DNA of 20,718 nt from Flavobacterium psychrophilum (GCA_945878515.1 CAMCTL010000052.1:1-20718); one strand, 5' to 3'; shown: positions 1 to 7,842, numbered from the stretch's first letter. Program-made: numbers and translations. The notes: generated by a model not told the origin, from the letters alone.

Positions 1-1364
1 GCCGTCATTCCTGAAGTTCCCGAGGCTTCTCTGGTAACTCTTGGATTGTTCAACCAAACATCGGCACCTTCTTTCAACTGACGTGATAATTTCAATTCAT
101 GTCCGGTCAGAACCGCCATATTTTTGATGTTTTTACTGATATGAGTGAGATTATCAAAATTGTGAATGGCGCCATAATCCATTGGATACGGTTTTCCTGC
201 AAAAATAATTTGCACCGGTTTGTCTATGTTTTCTAATAATTTAATGAAACGATTGTAATCTCTTGTGATTAAATCAGGTCGTTTGTAACCAGCGAAACGT
301 CTTGCCCAAATAATTGTGAAAATTGAAGGGTCAAATAATTTACCGGTTTGGTCCGCAACAACATCAAAAAGCTTTACTTTTAATCTCGTTTTTCTTTTGA
401 TTAAGGCTTCTCTGTCCTTGTTTTGAAAGGCTTCATCTAACCAAGCATCAGCCCAGTATTTCTTATTTTGCGCATTGGTGATGTGAATAATTGGGCAAAT
501 TCCAGGATAGTCTTTCCACATATCTCTAGAAACTTCTCCGTGTAGTTTTGAAACGCCATTGGCGATATGACTCAATCGAAGTCCTACCAAAGTATGATTG
601 AAAGTGTCATCCCAAATTCCTGTAATTTCACGCACTTTTTCCAATGGAATTCCATCAAAGAAACTCAAAGAATTTAAGAGGTGGATGTTGTGTTTTTCAT
701 TACCAGCTTCTTCTGGCGTATGTGTTGTAAAAACCATTTTTTCTCGAATGGCTTCCACATTTTTAAATTTATTGTACAAATGAAAAACACAAGAAACAGC
801 ATGGGCTTCGTTGAGGTGGTAAACATCTGGATCATAATCTAAAGCATCTAATAATTTAGCACCACCAAGACCTAAAACCATCGTTTGAGCAATTTTTGCT
901 ATTGGGTCAGAATCATACAATCGGAAAGTAGTTGATTTTGCTAGATTATCGTTTTCAGGCAAATCAGTTGAAAGAAAAAACATTGGAACGGTGCCAAAAG
1001 TTTTAGGATTCAAATAATAAGCGGTGACCCAAACATCGGCATTATTGATTTTTATGGTAAATTTTAAATTCGTTTCTTCTAGGAAATGGTAAATTTTTTC
1101 TTGAAATTGGACACCCATCGAAAGGTCATCTTTTTTGAATTGGTCGTAATATCCTTTTTTCCAAAGAATACCAATCCCAATTACATTTTGCTTTAAGTCG
1201 TATGCACTTCTCATGTGAGAACCAGCTAAAAAACCCAATCCACCCGAGTATATTTTCAAAGATTGGTCTATGGCGAATTCCATAGAAAAATACACGGCAG
1301 ATTTTTTGTATTTTGAATTAAAAGCATAAGGATGCTTATATTTTTCAGGGAGTGTCTTGCTCAT
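1..1364 (-). CDS. alpha-glucan (glycogen/starch) phosphorylase, GT35 short type, C-terminus off the left edge
   Basis: The reverse strand reads from an ATG at 1364 through 454 codons without a stop to the window edge. It resembles the short alpha-glucan phosphorylases that release glucose-1-phosphate from glycogen in the cytoplasm. Landmarks are SMEFAID near the N-terminus, the glycine-rich YSGGLGFLAGSH segment, HLNEAHA, FTTHTPEEAGN, WARRFAGYKRPDL, and DVWLNNP followed by EASGTSGMT at the very edge. That last motif corresponds to the PLP-lysine segment of the family (GTxxMK), but the residue after Met is Thr, not Lys. The family is about 550 residues or more, so roughly a fifth is missing. 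The ATG is preceded by an A/T-rich leader and a promoter-like element. Glycogen metabolism is the likely role. Whether the Thr variant still binds PLP is unknown from the sequence. Confidence 0.85.
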   Translation of the reverse strand, partial: MSKTLPEKYKHPYAFNSKYKKSAVYFSMEFAIDQSLKIYSGGLGFLAGSHMRSAYDLKQNVIGIGILWKKGYYDQFKKDDLSMGVQFQEKIYHFLEETNLKFTIKINNADVWVTAYYLNPKTFGTVPMFFLSTDLPENDNLAKSTTFRLYDSDPIAKIAQTMVLGLGGAKLLDALDYDPDVYHLNEAHAVSCVFHLYNKFKNVEAIREKMVFTTHTPEEAGNEKHNIHLLNSLSFFDGIPLEKVREITGIWDDTFNHTLVGLRLSHIANGVSKLHGEVSRDMWKDYPGICPIIHITNAQNKKYWADAWLDEAFQNKDREALIKRKTRLKVKLFDVVADQTGKLFDPSIFTIIWARRFAGYKRPDLITRDYNRFIKLLENIDKPVQIIFAGKPYPMDYGAIHNFDNLTHISKNIKNMAVLTGHELKLSRQLKEGADVWLNNPRVTREASGTSGMT

Positions 1365-1405
1365 TTTTAAATAGATGTTAAATTAAACATTTTTCGAAAA
1401 CTTAT

Positions 1406-1437
1406 TAAAGTTATGTAAAAGTAAGGCTATTGACAAA
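1406..1437 (-). promoter_or_regulatory. candidate Bacteroidota-type promoter of the phosphorylase gene
   Basis: On the reverse strand TTTG (1437-1434) is followed after 20 bases by TAACTTTA (1413-1406), one base off the TAnnTTTG -7 consensus. Transcription would begin roughly 40 bases before the ATG at 1364. Assigned by pattern only. Confidence 0.4.
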
Positions 1438-1548
1438 TAAAATGAACTCAAAAAAATATTTTTAAACAACAATTTTAACTACAGTGTATCATATTTGGAT
1501 CTATAAAGTACGCAAAAAAGCATAATATACTCCTGAATTCTGCTTCAT

Positions 1549-2385
1549 TTAATCAATCCTGAAAGTCAGTTCAACATAAACAGGTAGATGATCCGATGGA
1601 TATTTACAGTTTTTTGAATCACTTAAAACAGCATATTTAGATACTTCAATATTTTTTTTGCTTGTAAAAACATAATCAATCAAAGTGGTTACCGGTTTGT
1701 GAAACTCGAAATTATTAAACGTCCCTTCAGGTCCAAAAGGAGGAGATTTACAAATTAATCGACTGTCGTTTAAATAATTTAAGAGATAGGAATAGGCACG
1801 GCTTGCTTGTTCACTATTCAAATCTCCGGTAAAAATTACGGGGTAATTTTGTTTATTAATTGAATTGATTTTTTCAACAATTAGTGATGCACTATTTGCC
1901 CTTGCTTTTTCACCAACATGATCAAAATGGGTATTAAAAAAATAGAATTTTTGCTTTGTTTTAATGTTTTCAAATAGCGCGTAGGTGCAAATGCGTTCTA
2001 AGTTTGCATCCCAACCTTTTGAAACTTCATTAGGGTTTTCGGATAGCCAAAAAGTAGCTTGTTCTAAAACATTAAACTTTTCTTTTTTGTAAAAAATAGC
2101 GCTAAATTCCCCTTGATTTTCAGAGTTGTCTCTTCCCCGTCCAATATAGCTGTAGGCGTTTAAAGCGGCTTCTAAGTATTCTAATTGATGCAGCTTACCT
2201 TCTTGAGTTCCAAAAATATCAGGACTATAGAATTGTATTTGTTGACTCAAAAACTCTTTTCTAAACTCCCATTTGTTATCTCCATCATTCGGGTTGTCAT
2301 ATCGAAGATTGTATGAAATTACAATTAGATTTTGACTTTGTATTGTAAAACTGCAAAATAAAAGTAAAATAAAAAGTAGTTTCAT
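1549..2385 (-). CDS. secreted endonuclease/exonuclease/phosphatase family protein
   Basis: This 278-residue protein begins with a signal peptide (about residues 1-18, hydrophobic LLFILLLF, cleavage near QSQN), so it should act in the periplasm or outside the cell. The rest is one EEP-fold domain (the DNase I/Mg-dependent phosphodiesterase fold). Visible active-site motifs are SYNLRYDN with Asn26, GTQE with Glu62, NTHFDHVG, TGDLN, DYVF and the C-terminal SDHLPV carrying the catalytic Asp-His. All the usual metal and acid-base residues appear present, so it is probably active. The substrate could be nucleic acid, a phospholipid headgroup or another phosphodiester, and the sequence does not decide between them. 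It lies 85 bp downstream of prfB on the same strand; no strong promoter is evident there, so read-through from prfB is possible. Confidence 0.9.
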   Translation of the reverse strand: MKLLFILLLFCSFTIQSQNLIVISYNLRYDNPNDGDNKWEFRKEFLSQQIQFYSPDIFGTQEGKLHQLEYLEAALNAYSYIGRGRDNSENQGEFSAIFYKKEKFNVLEQATFWLSENPNEVSKGWDANLERICTYALFENIKTKQKFYFFNTHFDHVGEKARANSASLIVEKINSINKQNYPVIFTGDLNSEQASRAYSYLLNYLNDSRLICKSPPFGPEGTFNNFEFHKPVTTLIDYVFTSKKNIEVSKYAVLSDSKNCKYPSDHLPVYVELTFRID

Positions 2386-2453
2386 AAGATTTAGGTTTTA
2401 TCTTTAAAAATATAAAAAAATTAAACTTGCAAACTATTTCTCTCTTTTGTAAC

Positions 2454-2474
2454 AATCTACAACCTACAATCTAT
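2454..2474. repeat. three-copy heptamer repeat overlapping the prfB stop codon
   Basis: Three consecutive 7-mers, AATCTAC, AACCTAC and AATCTAT, occupy these positions. The last overlaps the prfB stop (CTA on this strand, TAG in the gene). The same heptamer type abuts the yebC stop near 9108-9142. Confidence 0.6.
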
Positions 2475-3569
2475 TCCTCCTCGCGCTGTCCCATCATCAT
2501 CAAGAATGCTTTCAGGAATTCATCAATTTCGCCATTCATTACACCTTCAACATTACTAGTCTCATATCCAGTGCGAACGTCTTTGACCAATTTATAAGGT
2601 TGCATCACATAATTTCGGATTTGCGAACCCCATTCGATTTTCATTTTTCCGGCTTCAATATCAGAGCGTTGTTCTTGTTGCTTTTTCAACTCAATTTCAT
2701 ACAATTGCGATTTTAGCATTTGCATGGCTCGGTTTCTGTTGTCATGTTGCGAACGTGTTTCAGAACATTGAATCTGAATTCCAGATGGTTTATGAACCAA
2801 CTGAACTTTGGTCTCCACTTTATTCACATTTTGCCCACCGGCACCACTCGAACGAGCCGTTGTAATTGTTATGTCGGCTGGATTGATGTCAATTTCAATT
2901 GTATCGTCAACCAGCGGATATACGTAAACAGACGCAAAAGAGGTGTGTCGTTTGGCATTGCTATCAAAAGGGGAAATGCGCACCAATCGATGCACACCAT
3001 TTTCACCTTTCAAATACCCAAAGGCGTAATCACCTTCGATCTCCAAGGTTACTGTTTTTATTCCAGCTGCATCGCCTTCTTGGTAATTCAGTTCACGCAA
3101 TTTGTAACCCGATTTTTCTGCCCACATCATGTACATTCGCATCAACATCGAAGCCCAGTCGCAACTTTCCGTTCCGCCTGCGCCAGCCGTAATTTGCAAA
3201 ACAGCACTTAAACTGTCGCCTTCATCGGACAACATATTTTTGAATTCGATGGCTTCGATATGATGTTCGGTTAGGTTGTATTGCTCATCTAATTCTTCGG
3301 TCGAAAGTTCCCCTTCTTTGTAGAACTCATAAGCCAGTTGCAACTCATCAGTCATTTCGACTGCTTTGTTGTAATCTTCAATCCATTTTTTCTTAGAACG
3401 CAGTACTTTTACGTAGCTTTCGGCTTCTTTTGGGTTGTTCCAAAAATCAGGTGCCAAGGTTTTTTCTTCTTCGTTGGTTATTTCGATAAGTTTGGCATCA
3501 ACGTCAAAGATACCTCCTCAACGCACCAAGGCGCTCTACAATACCCTTTATTTGTTCGGTAGTTGTCAT
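2471..3569 (-). CDS. prfB: peptide chain release factor 2, expressed through a programmed +1 frameshift
   Basis: RF2 recognises UGA and UAA codons and triggers peptide release on the ribosome. The reverse strand starts with ATG at 3569, reads 21 codons to CTT (3509-3507), then meets an in-frame TGA at 3506-3504. Skipping the T at 3506 continues with GAC and an open frame to the TAG at 2471-2473. The joined product is 365 residues, the same length as E. coli RF2. The shift site has the classic layout: a Shine-Dalgarno-like AGGAGG just upstream of TATCTTTGAC. Hallmarks in the protein are the SPF stop-codon recognition tripeptide (residues 199-201) and the GGQ peptidyl-hydrolysis motif (244-246, in [14 protein letters not shown]). 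The shift lets RF2 regulate its own synthesis. A start at 3457 inside the second frame would lose the N-terminal segment and is not the real start. Confidence 0.97.
3495..3515 (-). promoter_or_regulatory. prfB programmed +1 ribosomal frameshift site
   Basis: Reading the reverse strand, AGGAGG (about 3519-3514), then TAT, CTT, TGA, C. The internal Shine-Dalgarno-like sequence sits directly before the CTT slippery codon, and the TGA is followed by C, the poor termination context typical of RF2 autoregulation. Confidence 0.95.
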
Positions 3570-3592
3570 AAATTATATTTAATTTTGTGGCA

Positions 3593-3622
3593 CAAAAATA
3601 GAAAAATTATTGGTAGGGACAA
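3593..3622 (-). promoter_or_regulatory. candidate prfB promoter
   Basis: On the reverse strand TTG (3622-3620) is followed after 19 bases by TATTTTTG (3600-3593), an exact match to the TAnnTTTG -7 element of Bacteroidota. The ATG follows about 24 bases downstream of the -7 element. The -33 TTG lies inside the left arm of the palindrome at 3616-3637. Confidence 0.55.
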
Positions 3623-3637
3623 GTCGCAACTTGTTCC
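3616..3637. repeat. REP-like palindrome between prfB and the threonine aldolase gene
   Basis: GGGACAAGT (3616-3624), loop CGCA, ACTTGTTCC (3629-3637). The nine-base arms pair completely with one G-T wobble. From memory it resembles a palindrome scattered through Flavobacterium intergenic regions, but it could also be an operator, because it overlaps the prfB -33 element and lies just upstream of the divergent aldolase gene. Confidence 0.6.
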
Positions 3638-3660
3638 TGTTTTAAATATAAAAAAATAAA

Positions 3661-4683
3661 ATGGAAATAAATTTAGTAAGCGATACTGTAACCAAGCCCA
3701 CGCAAGAAATGCTGCGCGCCATGTTTAAAGCCGAAGTTGGTGACGATGTTTACAAGCAAGATCCAACAGTGATCGAATTAGAAAACAAAGTTGCCGCAAT
3801 GTTTGGAATGGAAGCCGCACTTTTTTTTCCTTCGGGAACAATGGCCAATCAAACCGCAATCAAATTGCACACACAACCCGGCGAACAATTAATTGCCGAT
3901 AAGTGGGCTCACGTTTACAACTACGAAGGTGGCGGAGTGTCTTTTAATAGTGGTGTTTCATGCTGTTTATTGGACGGAAATCGAGGAATGATTACTGCAG
4001 ATCAAGTTGCCAGTTCTATCAATGATCCAGAGTTTTATCACAGTCCACTTACAAGTTTGGTTTGTGTGGAAAATACAACCAACAAAGGTGGTGGCGCTTG
4101 TTATGATTTTGAAGAATTCAAAAAAATAAAAAAAGTTTGCGAAGCCAATAATTTAAAGTTCCACCTGGATGGCGCTAGAATTTGGAATGCTTTGGTGACC
4201 ACCAATGACAACCCAAAGGAATATGGAAAAATTTTTGACACAATTTCTGTTTGCTTGTCCAAAGGATTGGGTGCGCCAATAGGTTCTGTTTTAATTTCCG
4301 ATAAAGCTACTATACACAAGGCTTTAAGAATTAGAAAAATACTTGGTGGCGGAATGCGTCAGGTTGGCTATTTGGCGGCAGCCGGAATTTACGCTTTAGA
4401 CAACCATATCGAAAGGTTAGCAGACGACCACAGGCGAGCAAAGGAAATAGGAGCTGTTTTGGAAAAATTGAATTGGGTTGCCAAAGTGGAACCAGTAGAA
4501 ACCAATATATTAATTTTCACTCTTCAGCCGCATATTGATGAAAAAGTTTTAATAGAAAAATTGAAACAAAAAAATATATCAATTAGTTCAATGGGACACG
4601 GAAAATTAAGAATTGTGACCCATTTGGATTACCGCGAAGTGATGCATACTTATGTTTTGGATACTTTGGAGAAGTTATTATAA
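3661..4683 (+). CDS. ltaE: low-specificity threonine aldolase (PLP-dependent)
   Basis: A 340-residue fold-type I PLP enzyme that cleaves threonine/allo-threonine to glycine and acetaldehyde in the cytoplasm. It is full length for the family. Family landmarks are the N-terminal SDTVTKPTQEM, VGDDVYKQDPTV, FFPSGTMANQ for the cofactor phosphate, FHLDGARIWNA with the Asp that contacts the PLP pyridine nitrogen, and CLSKGLGAPIGS with Lys201 as the Schiff-base lysine. The ATG follows an A-rich leader. The gene is divergent from prfB and separated from it by 91 bp containing a palindrome. Its TAA stop is immediately followed by a MITE-like element, which could act as a 3' hairpin for its transcript. 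The product (glycine) connects it loosely to the glycine cleavage gene further along, but the two genes are not adjacent. Confidence 0.95.
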   Translation: MEINLVSDTVTKPTQEMLRAMFKAEVGDDVYKQDPTVIELENKVAAMFGMEAALFFPSGTMANQTAIKLHTQPGEQLIADKWAHVYNYEGGGVSFNSGVSCCLLDGNRGMITADQVASSINDPEFYHSPLTSLVCVENTTNKGGGACYDFEEFKKIKKVCEANNLKFHLDGARIWNALVTTNDNPKEYGKIFDTISVCLSKGLGAPIGSVLISDKATIHKALRIRKILGGGMRQVGYLAAAGIYALDNHIERLADDHRRAKEIGAVLEKLNWVAKVEPVETNILIFTLQPHIDEKVLIEKLKQKNISISSMGHGKLRIVTHLDYREVMHTYVLDTLEKLL

Positions 4684-4786
4684 TACCATTTATAAATATA
4701 AAATAATCCAATTTTTACTCCCTCTCTTTTGGAGAGGGCTGGGGTGAGGATAACAATAAAAAACTATTTTATATTTCTAAATGGTA
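4684..4786. mobile_element. MITE-like element with terminal inverted repeats and a central hairpin
   Basis: The 22-base ends are inverted copies of each other with one mismatch: 4684-4705 starts TACCATTTATAAATA and 4765-4786 ends TAAATGGTA. Both ends are flanked by TAA (4681-4683 and 4787-4789), a possible 3-bp target duplication; the left TAA is the stop codon of the threonine aldolase. The centre holds CCCTCTC-TTTTG-GAGAGGG (4720-4738), a perfect 7-bp hairpin followed by CTGGGGTGAGG. The element has no coding capacity. A large terminator stem is the alternative reading, but the long AT-rich arms without a GC-rich stem and T-tract favour a non-autonomous mobile element. Confidence 0.65.
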
Positions 4787-4801
4787 TAAGTTATAGATTA
4801 G

Positions 4802-4837
4802 GAGTTAAGGGTGATGCGTTTGGATAACACTTAACTC
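4802..4837. terminator. weak hairpin between convergent genes
   Basis: GAGTTAAG (4802-4809) pairs with CTTAACTC (4830-4837) across a 20-base loop. It lies between the end of the aldolase/MITE block and the end of the DUF1003 gene. It has no clear T-tract, so the terminator function is only a guess. Confidence 0.25.
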
Positions 4838-4855
4838 TTAACCTACAACATCAAG

Positions 4856-5266
4856 CTATTTTTTGATCTCTTCCAGCATTGCAATAATTTTGTCTAATTT
4901 TTCGACATCCAATTTGTTTAAGATTAAAGTCAAGGCTTCAATTTCAAGTTTTGCATCGATATTGGTTTGATAATCAGCCTGTGCTTGCATTCTATCCCTT
5001 TCGCTTTGTCTGTTTTGAGACATCATAATTATTGGAGCGGCATAAGCTGCTTGAGTCGAGAAAAGTAAATTGAGCAAGATAAACGGGTAGACATCCCAAT
5101 GATAGAAAAAACCAACAATATTGAGCCCCATCCAAAGAATTACCAATACAGTTTGAACAATAATAAATTTCCACGACCCCATTCCTTTTGCAACAGCATC
5201 TGCCAAACGGCTTCCGAAGCTCAATGTTTCCGTATGTTTTTCGTGCCAGTTTTTGTGATTTATCAT
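4856..5266 (-). CDS. DUF1003 family inner-membrane protein
   Basis: A 136-residue protein with two predicted membrane segments (about residues 34-54 and 61-83) joined by a short HWDVYPF turn. The second runs FILLNLLFSTQAAYAAPIIMMSQNRQ, the signature of DUF1003. A hydrophilic N-terminal stretch (HEKHTETLSFGSRLADAVAKGMGSW) and a charged, probably coiled-coil C-terminus complete the usual layout. The molecular role of the family is unknown. It follows ybaB by 27 bp on the same strand, so the two are probably co-transcribed, although I know of no functional link. Confidence 0.9.
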   Translation of the reverse strand: MINHKNWHEKHTETLSFGSRLADAVAKGMGSWKFIIVQTVLVILWMGLNIVGFFYHWDVYPFILLNLLFSTQAAYAAPIIMMSQNRQSERDRMQAQADYQTNIDAKLEIEALTLILNKLDVEKLDKIIAMLEEIKK

Positions 5267-5293
5267 TTGAATCAGGTTGGGGTTAAATTATTT

Positions 5294-5614
5294 TTACTTA
5301 AACATTTCGTCCATTCCTGGAATCATTGGCATATCTACTTTGGCAACTGCGTCTAATTCCGCTTGGTTTACTTTCGCAGCTTTTTCGATGGCTTTGTTCA
5401 ATGTTACAATTAGATAATCTTCCAATTGTTCTTTGTCTTGCAATAAAGAATCGTCGATGGAAATGGTTTTTAATTTGCCATTCGCCGTGAATTTCACTTT
5501 CAATGCGCCGTCAGTACTTTGCTCGTCAATTAAAACCGAGTCCAAACGTATTTTTGTTTCCTCTATTTTTCGTTGGGTTTCTTTCAATTTACCCATCATT
5601 CCCATTAAATCCAT
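5294..5614 (-). CDS. ybaB: YbaB/EbfC family nucleoid-associated protein
   Basis: A 106-residue protein of the small DNA-binding YbaB/EbfC family, which forms dimers shaped like a tweezer and coats DNA. The typical pattern is visible: a Met-rich N-terminus ([21 protein letters not shown]), a helical segment, a central strand region ([19 protein letters not shown]), and a C-terminal helix followed by a short IPGMDEMFK tail. In many bacteria ybaB lies next to dnaX and recR, but here it precedes a DUF1003 gene and is divergent from an oligopeptidase gene. The start is supported by the family length and by an upstream -7-like element (TAATTTTG at 5649-5642). Confidence 0.92.
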   Translation of the reverse strand: MDLMGMMGKLKETQRKIEETKIRLDSVLIDEQSTDGALKVKFTANGKLKTISIDDSLLQDKEQLEDYLIVTLNKAIEKAAKVNQAELDAVAKVDMPMIPGMDEMFK

Positions 5615-5641
5615 TTTTTTGATTTTTTAAATATTTTCATG

Positions 5642-5649
5642 CAAAATTA
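5642..5649 (-). promoter_or_regulatory. candidate -7 element of the ybaB promoter
   Basis: On the reverse strand TAATTTTG matches TAnnTTTG exactly, 27 bases before the ybaB ATG. No TTG lies at the expected -33 distance, so only half of the promoter pattern is present. Confidence 0.3.
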
Positions 5650-5683
5650 CTATATTGCAAGTTAATATTTAATGAAAGTTTAA

Positions 5684-7819
5684 ATGAAAAATAGATTAAT
5701 TTTAAGTTGTTTTTGTGTTATTTTTGCTACTTATTCAACACAAATGAAATCTCAAAACATGCCAGAAAATATCCAAACACCAGTTGCTAAAGTAATTCCA
5801 AAAGTATTAGAAAAATTCGGCGACGAAAGAATTGATAATTATTTTTGGTTGAAAGACAGAGAAAATCCTGAAGTCATTGATTATCTGAATCAAGAGAATG
5901 ACTATTATAAAAAAATGACCGCTCACACAACAGATTTTCAGGCAGCATTATTTGAAGAAATGAAGGGCAGAATCAAAGAAGACGATGAGTCCGTTCCTTA
6001 TTTGTACAATGGTTATTACTATATAACTCGATTTGAAACTGGAAAAAATTATCCGATTTATTCCAGAAAAAAAGAAAGTCTCGCTGCAAAAGAGGAAATT
6101 TTATTCGATTGTAATGTTTTGGCCGAAGGACAATCTTACTTCCAATTGGGTGGTTTGAGCATTAGTCCTGATAACAAATTAGCCGTTTTTAGTATCGACA
6201 ACGTTGGCAGACGGATTTATGACATTCAGGTTAAAGATTTGGAAACTGGCAAAATTCTATCGGACAAAATAGAAAAAGTGACGGGAAGCGTAGTTTGGGC
6301 AAACGACAATAAGACTATTTTTTATTCCAGTCAAGATGCAGTGACCTTGCGATCGGATAAAATTTTCAAACATAAATTGGGGGCAAATCAAGTTGATGAT
6401 GTTTTAGTTTATTTTGAAAAAGACGAAACGTTCAATGTTGAAATTGCCAAATCGAAGTCTAGAAAATATTTGGCAATCGAATCAGGAAGCACTTTAACAA
6501 CAGAATATCAAATATTAGAAGCAGATAATCCTGACGGAAAATTCAGAATTTTTCAGAAACGAGTGCGAGGTCTAGAATATAGTATCAATCATTATGGTGA
6601 TAGTTTTTACATAATGACCAATGCTGACAAAGCCACGAATTTCAAGTTGATGAAAACATTGGAAACCGCCACTTCTAAAGAGAATTGGACTGAAGTTGTT
6701 GCGCATCGTTCAGATGTTTTATTGGAAGACATTGAAATTTTTAAGGATTTTTTGGTTTTAGAAGAACGAAACAATGGTTTGAATAAAATCAGAATTATGC
6801 CGTGGAGTGGGGAAGGAGAATATTATTTGCCATTCGAAAGTGAAACTTACACTGCTAATACTGGAACTAATGTAGATTTCGACACTGACGTTTTACGTTA
6901 TTCTTATCAATCGATGACAACGCCTTCTTCGGTTATTGACTTCAATATGAAAGCAAAAACCAAAGAAATTAAGAAGGAACAGCAGGTTTTAGGCGGAAAG
7001 TTCAGCAAGAATAATTACACCGAGGAACGAGTTTGGGCAATAGCTAAAGACGGAACAAAAGTACCAATTTCGATGGTTTATCGAAAAGGACTCAATAAAG
7101 ACGGCAAAAATCCAGTATTGCAATATGCTTATGGTTCTTACGGATATTCAATGGATGCTACTTTTTCATCAACTCGATTGACATTATTAGACAGGGGATT
7201 TGTGTTTGCAATTGCTCACATTCGTGGAGGTGAAGATTTAGGAAGACAATGGTATGAAGACGGAAAATTATTGAAAAAGAAAAATACGTTCACCGATTTT
7301 ATTGATTGTTCCAAGTTTTTAATTGAACAAAAATATACTTCGCCAGAACATTTATATGCCGAAGGTGGCTCTGCAGGAGGATTATTGATGGGAGCAATAG
7401 TGAATCTAGCACCCGAACTATACCACGGCATCATTGCGCAAGTGCCTTTCGTAGATGTAATTACAACAATGTTAGACGACAGTATTCCGCTTACAACTGG
7501 TGAATATGACGAGTGGGGAAATCCAAATGTGAAAAAGTATTACCAATATATGGCTTCCTACTCGCCTTATGACAATGTAAAGAAACAAAAATATCCCAAT
7601 ATGTATGTATCAACCGGATTGCATGATTCGCAAGTACAGTATTGGGAACCAGCAAAATGGGTTGCTAAAATTAGAAGTCTAAAAATAGGTAACTCCCTTT
7701 TATTTCTAGATACAAATATGGATGCCGGTCACGGAGGTGCGTCTGGAAGGTTTGAAGCTATCAAAGAATTGGCTAAAGAATACAGTTTTTTATTAGATTT
7801 GGAAAAAATTCAAAAGTAA
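5684..7819 (+). CDS. exported oligopeptidase B (S9A prolyl oligopeptidase family)
   Basis: A 711-residue serine peptidase that cuts short peptides, by family mostly after basic residues. An N-terminal signal sequence (about residues 1-24, ending near KSQN) implies export to the periplasm, unlike E. coli PtrB, which is cytoplasmic. A beta-propeller gate spans roughly residues 70-430 and the alpha/beta-hydrolase domain follows to the end. The catalytic triad is visible: Ser563 in EGGSAGGLLMGA, Asp648 in GLHDSQVQYWEP and His683 in DAGHGGASGR. The stretch PFVDVITTMLDDSIPLTTGEYDEWGNP is very characteristic of oligopeptidase B. The gene is divergent from ybaB with 69 bp between starts. A second methionine at residue 21 exists, but starting there would delete most of the signal sequence. 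Peptide scavenging is the likely role. Confidence 0.95.
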   Translation: MKNRLILSCFCVIFATYSTQMKSQNMPENIQTPVAKVIPKVLEKFGDERIDNYFWLKDRENPEVIDYLNQENDYYKKMTAHTTDFQAALFEEMKGRIKEDDESVPYLYNGYYYITRFETGKNYPIYSRKKESLAAKEEILFDCNVLAEGQSYFQLGGLSISPDNKLAVFSIDNVGRRIYDIQVKDLETGKILSDKIEKVTGSVVWANDNKTIFYSSQDAVTLRSDKIFKHKLGANQVDDVLVYFEKDETFNVEIAKSKSRKYLAIESGSTLTTEYQILEADNPDGKFRIFQKRVRGLEYSINHYGDSFYIMTNADKATNFKLMKTLETATSKENWTEVVAHRSDVLLEDIEIFKDFLVLEERNNGLNKIRIMPWSGEGEYYLPFESETYTANTGTNVDFDTDVLRYSYQSMTTPSSVIDFNMKAKTKEIKKEQQVLGGKFSKNNYTEERVWAIAKDGTKVPISMVYRKGLNKDGKNPVLQYAYGSYGYSMDATFSSTRLTLLDRGFVFAIAHIRGGEDLGRQWYEDGKLLKKKNTFTDFIDCSKFLIEQKYTSPEHLYAEGGSAGGLLMGAIVNLAPELYHGIIAQVPFVDVITTMLDDSIPLTTGEYDEWGNPNVKKYYQYMASYSPYDNVKKQKYPNMYVSTGLHDSQVQYWEPAKWVAKIRSLKIGNSLLFLDTNMDAGHGGASGRFEAIKELAKEYSFLLDLEKIQK

Positions 7820-7834
7820 TTAGAATATTTTTGT

Positions 7835-7842
7835 TAAATTTG
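7835..7842 (+). promoter_or_regulatory. candidate -7 element of the cysteine-synthase-like gene
   Basis: TAAATTTG matches the TAnnTTTG consensus and lies about 50 bases before the ATG at 7892. The expected upstream TTG is not at the usual distance. Confidence 0.3.

Noticed and set aside
598..783. Open frame on the forward strand (61 codons)
   Set aside because: It is antisense to the well-supported phosphorylase gene and has no family resemblance.
2471..3457. prfB starting at 3457
   Set aside because: That start is a TTG inside the second frame. The true N-terminus is upstream at 3569, joined by the frameshift.
2720..3562. Several forward-strand open frames over prfB
   Set aside because: They are antisense shadows of the release factor gene, whose SPF and GGQ motifs are clear.
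4720..4738. Central hairpin CCCTCTC/GAGAGGG as a simple terminator of the aldolase
   Set aside because: It has no T-tract and lies inside longer terminal inverted repeats, which fit a mobile element better.
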